From contig CAZPMT010000070.1 of assembly GCA_964587655.1 (NCBI GenBank), positions 1 to 27,131 of the forward strand: a DNA stretch of 27,131 bases, in the 5' to 3' direction. The translations under genes were made by a program, and so were the position numbers. The notes below the pieces were generated by a model. The model saw nothing but the letters and a program-made list of their open reading frames with translations. It was not told where the DNA came from and searched no databases. Shown here piece after piece: positions 13,657 through 20,598 of the stretch. The stretch is from CAZPMT01 sp964587655 (lineage in GTDB: Bacteria > Hydrogenedentota > Hydrogenedentia > Hydrogenedentales > SLHB01). How positions within the stretch are numbered: the stretch's first letter is position 1; every line of letters begins with the position of its first letter.

Positions 13657-15145
13657 GAAAGAGGGCGCGGTGGAAGATCTCCCATGTCTGATCGCGCAGG
13701 CCGCGGCACGGCAGCCCTCCGCTCCGGCGATCATCGCGTCTGCTGGACAAGGGGTAGCTACCCCTTGTCCACCGGACCTCAAACTATCTTATCGCGATTA
13801 CGATGCTTCCGTAACCGCTACGGCGGAACGGCTGCGCGCCGTTCGAGTGAAGAGCGGAGACGTATTTGGAATCGTCTCTCCCGCACGCGCGGAATACGCG
13901 GTTCTGCTCATGGCATTGTTCCGTCTCGGCGCCGCCGCGTGCCCCATCAGCCCGCGCTGGCCGCCTCAGTCCATCGAGGACGCCGTGCGCCGCGCACAAT
14001 GCCGCTGGGTAGTGGGACTCGACGCCGCGCCCTCGGAGAGCGCCTCTGTCCTGCGGTTTGAAGACGTCGTGAAGATGGACGCAGGACAGGCGAGCCACAA
14101 GCACGCGCCTCGAATTCAAGCCGGCGTACCCGCGACGATTATCTTCACGAGTGGAAGCACCGGCACGCCGAAGGCCGCCGTTCAATCATATGCAAATCAT
14201 TACTTCAGCGCCGCGGCATCAAACAGCAATCTCCCCGTCGGCCCTGGCGACAGATGGCTCTTATCATTGTCGCTCCATCATGTCGCGGGACTGGGCGTTT
14301 TCTTTCGTTGCGCGGCGGGCGGCGCCGCCGTCGTCATTCCGCCACCGGAGGAATCCATCGAGGACGCGATCGAGCGGACGAACGTGACCCATGTCTCACT
14401 TGTGCCGGCGCAGTTGTACAGGCTCCTCGATCGTGAGCAGGGACGCGAGGCCCTCAAGAAACTCAAGGCCATCCTCGTCGGAGGCGGCGCCATTCCCGAA
14501 GCAATGATCCGCGAGGCTGACCGTCTGTGTCTGCCCATATTCACAACGTACGGCCTTACGGAAATGGCGAGCCAGGTCGCGACAACCCGCAAGGGAGATC
14601 CTCTCGACCGTCTGCTCACCTCTGGAAAACCTCTTCTGCCTGACACGCTCCGCATCGACACGGATGGCGAGATCCTTGTGTGCGGCGACGCGCTGTTCCT
14701 TGGATATCTCGGGGCCGAGGGTCTCGAACGACCGTTGACGCCGGACGGCTGGTTTCGTACCGGCGACCTGGGAAAAACGGACTGCCAAGGTTATCTCTCA
14801 GTGATCGGGCGGAAGGACAACATGTTTGTGTGCGGGGGAGAGAACGTTCATCCGGAGGAAATTGAACAGTATCTCCACCGCATTCCGGGACTCCGATCCG
14901 CTGTCGTTGTGCCCGTCCCTGACGCGAAGCTCGGGGCAATCCCGGTGTGCTTTATGATGATGGAACAGGGTTTCCAGACGGATGCCGCGGCCTTGGCAAG
15001 AGCGCTCGCGGAAGCTCTTCCACGGCACAAAATCCCCAGGCGATTTTTCCCCTGGCCGACGGAATTCGAGCCGGACGACACAAAGCTTAACCGTAGTATT
15101 CTGAGTGCCTTAGCGCGCCAGCTTCTTGCCGCGTCCACTTTCTGA
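13649..15145 (+). CDS. menE: o-succinylbenzoate-CoA ligase, with an in-frame palindrome near the N terminus
   Basis: MenE activates o-succinylbenzoate with ATP and CoA. The 498-residue protein is an adenylate-forming enzyme: P-loop TSGSTGTPK (167-175), the TTYGLTEMASQ motif, GWFRTGDLG and the hinge region GRKDNMFVCGGENVHPEEIE. The C-terminal lysine of the active site is probably the one in DDTKLNRS. The specific call rests on the operon with menA and menC. Residues 32-41 (AGQGVATPCP) are encoded by a 28-bp perfect palindrome, inserted where related enzymes run directly from the N-terminal helix into the LSYRDYD-type strand. The ATG lies inside the end of menC (8-bp overlap). menB, menD, menF and menH are not in the window. 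Confidence 0.88.
   Translation: MSEKEGAVEDLPCLIAQAAARQPSAPAIIASAGQGVATPCPPDLKLSYRDYDASVTATAERLRAVRVKSGDVFGIVSPARAEYAVLLMALFRLGAAACPISPRWPPQSIEDAVRRAQCRWVVGLDAAPSESASVLRFEDVVKMDAGQASHKHAPRIQAGVPATIIFTSGSTGTPKAAVQSYANHYFSAAASNSNLPVGPGDRWLLSLSLHHVAGLGVFFRCAAGGAAVVIPPPEESIEDAIERTNVTHVSLVPAQLYRLLDREQGREALKKLKAILVGGGAIPEAMIREADRLCLPIFTTYGLTEMASQVATTRKGDPLDRLLTSGKPLLPDTLRIDTDGEILVCGDALFLGYLGAEGLERPLTPDGWFRTGDLGKTDCQGYLSVIGRKDNMFVCGGENVHPEEIEQYLHRIPGLRSAVVVPVPDAKLGAIPVCFMMMEQGFQTDAAALARALAEALPRHKIPRRFFPWPTEFEPDDTKLNRSILSALARQLLAASTF
13744..13771 (+). repeat. Perfect 28-bp palindrome, family C, in-frame copy
   Basis: The half-site TGGACAAGGGGTAG is followed directly by its exact reverse complement, with no loop. 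Both strands read GQGVATPCP in one frame. It shares the GACAAGGGG...CCCCTTG core with 5142-5165. It sits in frame inside menE at residues 32-41, and only one of the three frames per strand contains a stop. Confidence 0.95.
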
Positions 15146-15225
15146 CCAGAGCGTCGATTTGCGTACAAGCTGCGAACTGCATGCGTCGGCCCAATACCCC
15201 TCTCAAGACCCCACAAGAATTGAGC

Positions 15226-15255
15226 TTGACAGATTTCGCCACTTGGGGCTATCAT
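15226..15255 (+). promoter_or_regulatory. Strong sigma70-type promoter of the cold-shock gene
   Basis: TTGACA (15226-15231) and TATCAT (15250-15255) are spaced by 18 bases. Initiation near 15262 gives a leader of about 95 nt before the cold-shock GTG, in keeping with the long structured leaders of csp genes. The 80 bp between the menE stop and the promoter show nothing notable. Confidence 0.7.
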
Positions 15256-15273
15256 ACCGTAGCAGGAGTTCAC

Positions 15274-15354
15274 GTGAATGCGGGAGAAAGTAGGGCGGTC
15301 TCGGTACGGTATTCCGACGGCGCCTGGGCAGTCACTCGAGCAAGGAGGAAGTAG
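15274..15354 (+). CDS. Possible 26-residue leader peptide upstream of the cold-shock gene
   Basis: A GTG at 15274 with an excellent ribosome binding site (AGGAG at 15264-15268, five bases upstream) opens a 26-codon frame ending in TAG at 15352-15354, two bases before the cold-shock GTG. The peptide begins MNAGESRAV and ends TRARRK, so the cold-shock ribosome binding site (AGGAGGAAG) lies within its last codons. Translating ribosomes would melt or cover that site, so it could act as a leader peptide. The basic composition could also arise by chance from the purine-rich site. No homologue is known to me. Confidence 0.4.
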   Translation: MNAGESRAVSVRYSDGAWAVTRARRK

Positions 15355-15356
15355 AA

Positions 15357-15590
15357 GTGAGCGACGAACAATCAGTGCAGGAAAAGTGTCAGGGCACGGT
15401 AAAGTGGTTCAGTGATCAGAAGGGCTACGGATTCATAGCTCGCGACGGCGGGGCGGATGTCTTTGTACACCACTCGGCAATCCAGATGAAAGGATTCAGG
15501 ACGCTCAAGGAAGGAGAGGTCGTGACATATGATCTCTTGGAGGGCGCCAAAGGATTGCAGGCCACAAACGTCATGCCTACGCAGGCGTAG
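15357..15590 (+). CDS. Cold-shock domain protein
   Basis: A 77-residue single-domain cold-shock protein that binds single-stranded RNA and DNA as an RNA chaperone. It has GTVKWFSDQKGYGFI with RNP1 (K22-I27) and RNP2 (VFVHHSAI, 35-42), and the usual end (EGAKGLQATNV). An N-terminal extension of about ten residues (MSDEQSVQEKC) is slightly longer than in E. coli CspA. The start is GTG at 15357 behind AAGGAGGAAG. It has its own promoter and leader and is monocistronic, facing a convergent gene. Whether it is cold-induced cannot be told from the sequence. Confidence 0.95.
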   Translation: MSDEQSVQEKCQGTVKWFSDQKGYGFIARDGGADVFVHHSAIQMKGFRTLKEGEVVTYDLLEGAKGLQATNVMPTQA

Positions 15591-15620
15591 TCTAGGCGCT
15601 AGTCAGAAGATGTGGTGCGG

Positions 15621-15636
15621 GCCCGCCGCAGCGGGC
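15621..15636. terminator. Weak hairpin between convergent genes
   Basis: GCCCGC (15621-15626) and GCGGGC (15631-15636) form a 6-bp GC stem with a CGCA loop in the 112-bp gap between the cold-shock stop and the stop of the convergent YhhN-like gene. Neither strand has a T-tract after it, so intrinsic termination is doubtful. Confidence 0.25.
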
Positions 15637-15702
15637 GGTGCGGACGGCATAAGGGCGCATCGATGCGGCAAACTCCCCTCGACACGCGGTCCTTACGACG
15701 CT

Positions 15703-16386
15703 TCAGCGCCGCGTTGTGGCCTCTGTCCCTCGTTCCCGCAGGTCGAGAAACACCGTCCAGGCAAAGCTGAGGCAGGCGGAGTAATAGAGCGGATAGCAGA
15801 AGAGGCCGTTGATGGAACCAGGGCTCACGTACTTCCATCGCGCGACGAAGATGTCCGACACATAGAACAAGGCTGCCGCAGCCAGGATGAGTTTCCCCGT
15901 CGCGCCCGCCGAACTACTCCCGGCGGTGACGAGCATCGCGGTAATGACCGCCACGTATGCAAGCACCGGAAACCGGTCTGATGCGGGGACGTGCGGGTAG
16001 AGCCAGGTGAGAAGCGCAGCCGTGGCCAACAGCGGCGCGGGCAACGCCGCCATCAGCCGCCGCAACGAAATGCCGTGAACGGCAAAGGCGGCGATAAAAA
16101 CCAGATGCGCCAGCAGGAACGCCCCCAATCCAGCAACGAAATTCTCCGGACCGAGCACGTCTCCCGCCGCACAACATAGCAGGCCCGCCAGGATAAGCCG
16201 CCCGTACGAGTTCTTCACGGCGCCGCAAGCCACGGCCACCAACACAAAGCTCGCCGAGGCCGTCTTCGCAAATGGAAACGAGGAACTGCCGCCGGTCAGG
16301 AATGGCATGACCATGCCCGTGACACAAACGACGACGACCCCCGTAAGAAGCCATCGCATCGCCGAAGCTATATCAAGAGATCGCAT
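15703..16386 (-). CDS. YhhN/TMEM86-family membrane protein
   Basis: A 227-residue protein of seven to eight hydrophobic helices. The pattern FAKTASASFVLVA ... LILAGLLCCAAGDVLG ... FVAGLGAFLLAHLVFIAAF matches the YhhN family, whose eukaryotic members (TMEM86B) are lysoplasmalogenases. The conserved aspartate of the GD pair after the second helix and the histidine of the AHLVF motif are present. The bacterial role is less clear, probably ether-lipid or lysophospholipid metabolism. The ATG at 16386 starts just before the first helix; GGAGGG lies eleven bases upstream. It is transcribed alone, convergent with the cold-shock gene and divergent from hypA. Confidence 0.8.
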   Translation of the reverse strand: MRSLDIASAMRWLLTGVVVVCVTGMVMPFLTGGSSSFPFAKTASASFVLVAVACGAVKNSYGRLILAGLLCCAAGDVLGPENFVAGLGAFLLAHLVFIAAFAVHGISLRRLMAALPAPLLATAALLTWLYPHVPASDRFPVLAYVAVITAMLVTAGSSSAGATGKLILAAAALFYVSDIFVARWKYVSPGSINGLFCYPLYYSACLSFAWTVFLDLRERGTEATTRR

Positions 16387-16505
16387 TGCTGTAGCAACCC
16401 TCCGTCCGCTTCCTGTCGAATAGCGGCAACTCTCGAATACTGGGCAGCGCCAAGTCAAGTTTTCCGTGCCGGCAAGACATTTGCCGCCCTTTCTGTTTCG
16501 TTGGT

Positions 16506-16534
16506 TTGCACTTCGATCTCACCCCGCGTACACT
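16506..16534 (+). promoter_or_regulatory. Candidate promoter of hypA-hypB
   Basis: TTGCAC (16506-16511) and TACACT (16529-16534) are spaced by 17 bases. Initiation would fall near 16541, only about four bases before the hypA ATG, and no Shine-Dalgarno precedes that ATG. The transcript may be leaderless or nearly so. Confidence 0.45.
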
Positions 16535-16544
16535 CCTTCACAGC

Positions 16545-16901
16545 ATGCACGAGCTCTCATTTGCCACGGAGGTCCTTGACCGCGTCCTGCACGAGGCACG
16601 GAGTTTTCCGGCATCCAAGGTGACGCGCGTGCGGCTTGGGGCCGGAGAACTGCTATGCATTGACAATGCCAGTCTCACCTTCTGTCTGGAGGCCATCGCC
16701 GCCGGCACGGTGATGGAGAATGCCCGGATAGAAATCGAAGTTCGGCCGCTCGAATTTGAATGCGCGCGTTGCGGACGGAAGCCGGTCGTCACCGCGCTTG
16801 ACCCGCGCTGTCCCGGCTGCGGCGGCGCCGGGGAATTCGTTTCCGGCAAGGACCTCGTCATCGAGGAGATAGAATTCAATGAGCCAGACGGTGAAGCTTG
16901 A
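16545..16901 (+). CDS. hypA: Hydrogenase/urease nickel incorporation protein HypA
   Basis: HypA delivers nickel, with HypB, to NiFe hydrogenase precursors (and to urease in some species). The 118-residue protein starts MHELSF, giving the nickel ligands M1 and H2 followed by E3. It has the zinc site CxxC...CxxC at C73, C76, C89 and C92. The start at 16545 is fixed by the required N-terminal His; an earlier ATG at 16506 would bury it. There is no ribosome binding site. The 3' end overlaps hypB by 23 bp. No hydrogenase or urease structural gene lies in the window. Confidence 0.93.
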   Translation: MHELSFATEVLDRVLHEARSFPASKVTRVRLGAGELLCIDNASLTFCLEAIAAGTVMENARIEIEVRPLEFECARCGRKPVVTALDPRCPGCGGAGEFVSGKDLVIEEIEFNEPDGEA

Positions 16902-17532
16902 GGAAAAGGTCAGGGCCAAGGGCTGGGAAATCGCCGAGGAACTCCGCGCACTCTTTCGCAGGCGCGGAATCTTCGTGGTGAACCTCATCGGCTCGCCCGG
17001 GTCAGGAAAGACAAGCCTGCTGGAAGCGCTAGCGCCAAGCGTTCGTGGGCGCGCCGCAGTCATCGAAGGCGACCTCCAGACGGACGAGGACAAACAGCGC
17101 GTCGAGCGCGCCGGCCTGCGCGCCTACCAGATCAACACCATCGGCGCGTGCCATCTCGACGCGGGCATGATCCGCGACGCCCTCGCGCAGTTCCCGCTCG
17201 ACGGCGTGAACCTGCTGTTCATCGAGAACGTCGGAAACCTCGTCTGTCCCGCGAGCTTCGAGATCGGCGAGGACATCAAAGTGGCCGTCGTCTCCGTCAC
17301 CGAAGGCGCTGACAAACCCGCGAAGTATCCGAGCGCCATGCGCGTGTCATCGGGCCTCGTTGTCACCAAGGTTGACCTGCTGCCGTATCTCGACTGCGAC
17401 GTCGAGCGAATGAAACGCGACGCCATAGTCCACCAGCCCGGCATGGCCGTGTTCACGACCTCCGCCAAGACCGGAGCCGGTGTCGCCGATTTCCTCGCCT
17501 GGCTCGACACTCTCGCCCGGATGAGGTCGTGA
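16879..17532 (+). CDS. hypB: Hydrogenase nickel incorporation GTPase HypB
   Basis: HypB is a SIMIBI-class GTPase that works with HypA to insert nickel. The 217 residues include the P-loop GSPGSGKT (38-45), GDLQTDED (64-71), the G-domain metal site C91-H92 (INTIGACHLDA) with C123 (NLVCP), and TKVDLLPY for guanine recognition. The N terminus (MSQTVKLEEKVRAKG) lacks both the CxxCGC motif of E. coli HypB and any histidine-rich stretch, so nickel storage or high-affinity N-terminal binding is not expected. The ATG lies inside hypA (23-bp overlap), indicating coupled translation. Confidence 0.93.
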   Translation: MSQTVKLEEKVRAKGWEIAEELRALFRRRGIFVVNLIGSPGSGKTSLLEALAPSVRGRAAVIEGDLQTDEDKQRVERAGLRAYQINTIGACHLDAGMIRDALAQFPLDGVNLLFIENVGNLVCPASFEIGEDIKVAVVSVTEGADKPAKYPSAMRVSSGLVVTKVDLLPYLDCDVERMKRDAIVHQPGMAVFTTSAKTGAGVADFLAWLDTLARMRS

Positions 17533-17559
17533 ACTTTTCCGCTCGACGGTGCGGCGGCC

Positions 17560-17588
17560 TTGTGCCGGTCCGCCAAATCACCTAAACT
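17560..17588 (+). promoter_or_regulatory. Candidate promoter of the nucleoside transporter gene
   Basis: TTGTGC (17560-17565) and TAAACT (17583-17588) are 17 bases apart in the 102-bp gap after hypB. A transcript from about 17595 would carry GGAGGTGA before the ATG at 17635. Both boxes are imperfect. Confidence 0.4.
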
Positions 17589-17634
17589 GATTCGCGTTCA
17601 CGGGTACGTTCGTCGATATTACGGAGGTGAGCGG

Positions 17635-18855
17635 ATGGGGAGTCTGTTCCTGCTGCGCATGACGAGTCTGTTGGGTCTCGTCGTGATGTTAGGGCTGGCA
17701 TGGGGTCTGTCCGAGAACCGCAGCAAGATCCGTTGGCGGCCGGTCATCTGGGGACTGGGGCTACAGTTCATTCTCGCCGTGCTAATCCTGCGGACCGGTT
17801 TCGGCCGCACGTTTTTCGAATCGGTGAACGCCTGTTTCGATGTCCTTACCGACGCGACAAAGGAAGGCGCGAAATTCGTCTTCGGCAATCTCCCGGAGAA
17901 CTTCGAGATCGGCGCAATCGTGGCGTTCCAGGTATTGCCGGTGATCATCTTCGTGTCCTCTCTGGCGGCGGTGCTTCAACACCTTCGCATCATCCAGGCG
18001 GTCGTGAACGGCATGGCGTACGTCATGCGGCGGACCATGGGCACGTCGGGCGCCGAGACCTTCGCGGCGGCCCTGCAAGCCTTCCTCGGGATCGAGTCGC
18101 TGCCCGCGTCGCGCGATTACCTCGGCGACATGACCCGCTCGGAGTTGTTCGTCATCATGGTGACGTTCATGGGAACCATCGCCACGAGCGTTATGGTCGC
18201 CTATGCGTCGTTCGGCGCGCAGCCGGGCCATCTACTGGCCGCCTCGCTCATGTGCGCGCCGTCCGCCCTGATGATATCGAAGCTGATGGTGCCCGAGACC
18301 GGGCATCCGCGCACGGACGGCACAACGCGCATCGTCGTGCCCGTCGAGAGTCATAACGTCGTCGATGCCGCGGCGCGCGGCGCGACGGACGGCCTCAATC
18401 TCGCGCTCAACGTCGCGGCCATGCTGATTGCGTTCATCGGCATGGTCTACCTCGTCGATCTGGCCGTCAAAGGCGTCACGGGATACACCTTCGCAAACAT
18501 AATGGGTTGGTTCTTCTATCCGTTCGCCCTCCTGATGGGTGTGCCGTGGCACGACGCCGGCGCGGTCGCGCAACTCCTCGGCAAGAAGACCGTGTTGAAC
18601 GAGTTCCTGGCGTACGCGGACTTCAAGCCCTTGGTAGCCTCCGGAGCGCTGAGCCCGCGCTCGGTCACGATCGCGACCTACGCCTTGTGCGGCTTCGCCA
18701 ATCCCGGGAGTCTCGGCATCCTGTTAGGCGCGATGACCGCGATGATCCCGCAACGCCGGTCAGAGGTCGCGGCGCTCGGAATCAAGTCCCTGATCGCGGG
18801 CACGCTGACGTGTTTCGTGGCCGCGTGCATCGCGGGCATGCTGGTAAACGAGTAG
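17635..18855 (+). CDS. Concentrative nucleoside transporter (CNT/NupC family)
   Basis: A 406-residue inner-membrane transporter that would import nucleosides with H+ or Na+. Family signatures are present: an N-terminal three-helix domain, a gate region with FQVLPVIIFVSSLAAVLQHL, the block GIESLPASRDYLGDMTRSELFVIM, the stretch KKTVLNEFLAYADF, and IATYALCGFANPGSLGILLGA near the end. About ten hydrophobic segments are visible. The start at 17635 follows GGAGGTGA four bases upstream. thiD begins 11 bp after its stop, so the two are probably cotranscribed. Nucleoside specificity cannot be read from the sequence. Confidence 0.9.
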   Translation: MGSLFLLRMTSLLGLVVMLGLAWGLSENRSKIRWRPVIWGLGLQFILAVLILRTGFGRTFFESVNACFDVLTDATKEGAKFVFGNLPENFEIGAIVAFQVLPVIIFVSSLAAVLQHLRIIQAVVNGMAYVMRRTMGTSGAETFAAALQAFLGIESLPASRDYLGDMTRSELFVIMVTFMGTIATSVMVAYASFGAQPGHLLAASLMCAPSALMISKLMVPETGHPRTDGTTRIVVPVESHNVVDAAARGATDGLNLALNVAAMLIAFIGMVYLVDLAVKGVTGYTFANIMGWFFYPFALLMGVPWHDAGAVAQLLGKKTVLNEFLAYADFKPLVASGALSPRSVTIATYALCGFANPGSLGILLGAMTAMIPQRRSEVAALGIKSLIAGTLTCFVAACIAGMLVNE

Positions 18856-18866
18856 GTGAGGAAACA

Positions 18867-19673
18867 ATGCAGACATGTAACCCCATTCCGCGGGTCTTGA
18901 CGATAGCGGGGAGTGATTCCGGCGGCGGCGCGGGAATCGAGGCGGATCTGAAAACCTTCACCGCACTCGAAGTGTACGGCATGGCCGCTATCACGTCCGT
19001 GACGGCGCAGAACACCGTGGGAGTGACGGGCGTTCACGATCTGCCCCCGGCGTTCGTCGCGCAACAGATTGACGCCGTGGCGCGCGACATCGGCGTCGAT
19101 GCCGCCAAGACCGGGATGCTGTCGAACGCTGGCATCATCGAGGCGGTCGCGGATAGCATCGCCACGCACGGCGTAGAGCGCTTGGTCGTCGACCCCGTAA
19201 TGGCGGCCAAGAGCGGCGACGCGCTGCTCCACGAAAGTGCGCGTGACGCGCTCATCCGGCGAATCCTCCCCATCGCGTTCATGGTGACGCCGAACATCCC
19301 AGAGACGGAAACCCTCGCCGGGATGAAAGTGGTTCGCGTCGAGGATATCCGCGAGGCCGCGCGCCGCTTACACGGCCTTGGCCCGCGCCACGTCCTCATC
19401 AAGGGCGGCCACCTGGAGGGCGGCGCCGCAACGGACTACCTCTTCGACGGCACGTCCTTTGAGGAATTCACGACCGCGCGCATCGCGACGAAGAACACGC
19501 ACGGTACCGGCTGCACTTACTCCGCGGCCATCGCCGCCTGCCTCGCCAAAGGCATCGAGGTCAAGGAGGCGGTGCGACAGGCCAAGGCCTATCTCACCGA
19601 AGCGATCCGCCACGGCTTCGCCTTGGGTCAAGGCCACGGCCCACTGAATCATTACTGGAATATGCGGCGTTAG
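18867..19673 (+). CDS. thiD: Hydroxymethylpyrimidine/phosphomethylpyrimidine kinase
   Basis: ThiD phosphorylates hydroxymethylpyrimidine and its monophosphate in thiamine synthesis. The 268-residue ribokinase-fold protein has AGSDSGGGAGIEADLKTF near the N terminus, MAAITSVTAQNT, the DPVM motif with K following, and the anion-hole/catalytic segment KNTHGTGCTYSAAIAA, with C216. The ATG at 18867 has GAGG six bases upstream. No other thiamine gene is in the window; the nucleoside transporter upstream could supply a salvage route, but that link is inference. A palindrome pair follows the stop within 20 bp. Confidence 0.93.
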   Translation: MQTCNPIPRVLTIAGSDSGGGAGIEADLKTFTALEVYGMAAITSVTAQNTVGVTGVHDLPPAFVAQQIDAVARDIGVDAAKTGMLSNAGIIEAVADSIATHGVERLVVDPVMAAKSGDALLHESARDALIRRILPIAFMVTPNIPETETLAGMKVVRVEDIREAARRLHGLGPRHVLIKGGHLEGGAATDYLFDGTSFEEFTTARIATKNTHGTGCTYSAAIAACLAKGIEVKEAVRQAKAYLTEAIRHGFALGQGHGPLNHYWNMRR

Positions 19674-19690
19674 AAGGTGTACGGAAAGCC

Positions 19691-19777
19691 CATGTAGGTC
19701 CGGTTTGTAACCGGACCACGTCATGCGCAATATATCGGGGACGCCAAGGTGGTCCGGTTACAAACCGGACCTACATG
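19691..19777. repeat. Nested inverted palindrome pair, family D
   Basis: A 29-base arm (19691-19719) is repeated as its exact reverse complement at 19749-19777, separated by 29 bases. Each arm is itself a hairpin: GGTCCGGTT, a 3-base loop, then AACCGGACC. The structure can fold as two small hairpins or one long one, like a bacterial interspersed mosaic element. It begins 17 bp after the thiD stop and could also act as a transcript end or stabiliser, but there is no T-tract. The rest of the 227-bp gap holds only the promoter at 19865-19894. Confidence 0.9.
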
Positions 19778-19864
19778 ACCGGCGCTTTCAGATAGGTTGC
19801 GATTCCCCATGTGAACGGCGCGGACACTTTCCGTATACGCTCTTAGAGATTCTCTTGGCCGCCA

Positions 19865-19894
19865 TTGACGTGTTCTCGGGACCTCTGTTAAGAT
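19865..19894 (+). promoter_or_regulatory. Promoter placed for a leaderless transcript
   Basis: TTGACG (19865-19870) and TAAGAT (19889-19894) are spaced by 18 bases. The expected start, about seven bases after the -10 box, coincides with the GTG at 19901, which has no Shine-Dalgarno. Confidence 0.55.
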
Positions 19895-19900
19895 CCTGAT

Positions 19901-20584
19901 GTGGCCGAATGGTATCGTAAGAGCGCCACGCGATGGACATTGACCGCGGCGTTAGGCGTTTTCGCCGGACTGGGTTTCTGGTGGTGGACTTCGCCGCCTT
20001 CGAAGCCCGTCGCGGGCGCAGCCCAAACGAAGAGCGACGCCGCGGGACCAGGAACGGCGCCCGCGGAAGGCAGTGTCGCCGGGAATCCGGCCGCCGTGCG
20101 GTATGCGGCGGCGTTCCAGCAGGACGCATGGGACGACGTCATCGCTATGACGTGCTGGATGCAGCAGCGGCTGGTGCGCGTTCAGATCGAGACCGGAAGC
20201 ACGGCCGCGCGCGATGAGGCCCGCGCCCGGCTGCGAGAGCGCATCAGCGACCGCCGCGTGGAAGGCAACCTGTTGCGGCCGGAGGGAGTTGAAGACCAGT
20301 ACGTGTTCGTGAGCGGCGCTACCGTGGAGCAGATCGGGTTTGACACGGGATGCACGGGTTTGGAGCAGCCCACGAAGGATCGGACCTGGATGCGCGTCAC
20401 GTATCCGTCCCGGAGGCGCGCGTTGCGCGATGACAAAGGCATCCCGATAAGATCCATCACCGTCGGCGTCAATGTGTCGACGGAAGGTTTGGCATTGAAA
20501 GCGAATGTGATCGGCAACCTCGATATCGACTGGGAGTCAATCTCATACGACTGGAACACTCGAAGCAATTTGTCCACGGAATGA
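19901..20584 (+). CDS. Membrane-anchored protein of unknown function
   Basis: I do not recognise this 227-residue protein. One N-terminal helix (about residues 13-30, LTAALGVFAGLGFWWW) anchors it, followed by a proline/alanine-rich linker and a soluble domain of about 165 residues (AVRYAAAFQQDAWDDVIAMTCWMQQRL ... LDIDWESISYDW), probably outside the cytoplasm. Three cysteines are visible. The GTG at 19901 is the first base expected from the promoter at 19865-19894, so the mRNA may be leaderless; no internal start has a better ribosome binding site before the helix. It heads the envelope gene cluster, 14 bp before the zinc-ribbon gene. Confidence 0.75.
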   Translation: MAEWYRKSATRWTLTAALGVFAGLGFWWWTSPPSKPVAGAAQTKSDAAGPGTAPAEGSVAGNPAAVRYAAAFQQDAWDDVIAMTCWMQQRLVRVQIETGSTAARDEARARLRERISDRRVEGNLLRPEGVEDQYVFVSGATVEQIGFDTGCTGLEQPTKDRTWMRVTYPSRRRALRDDKGIPIRSITVGVNVSTEGLALKANVIGNLDIDWESISYDWNTRSNLSTE

Positions 20585-20598
20585 AAGGATGAGCTGCA

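Noticed and set aside
12541..13782. Long minus-strand frame opposite menC and menE
   Set aside because: It is a shadow of the GC-rich menC codons; the plus strand carries clear enzyme motifs.
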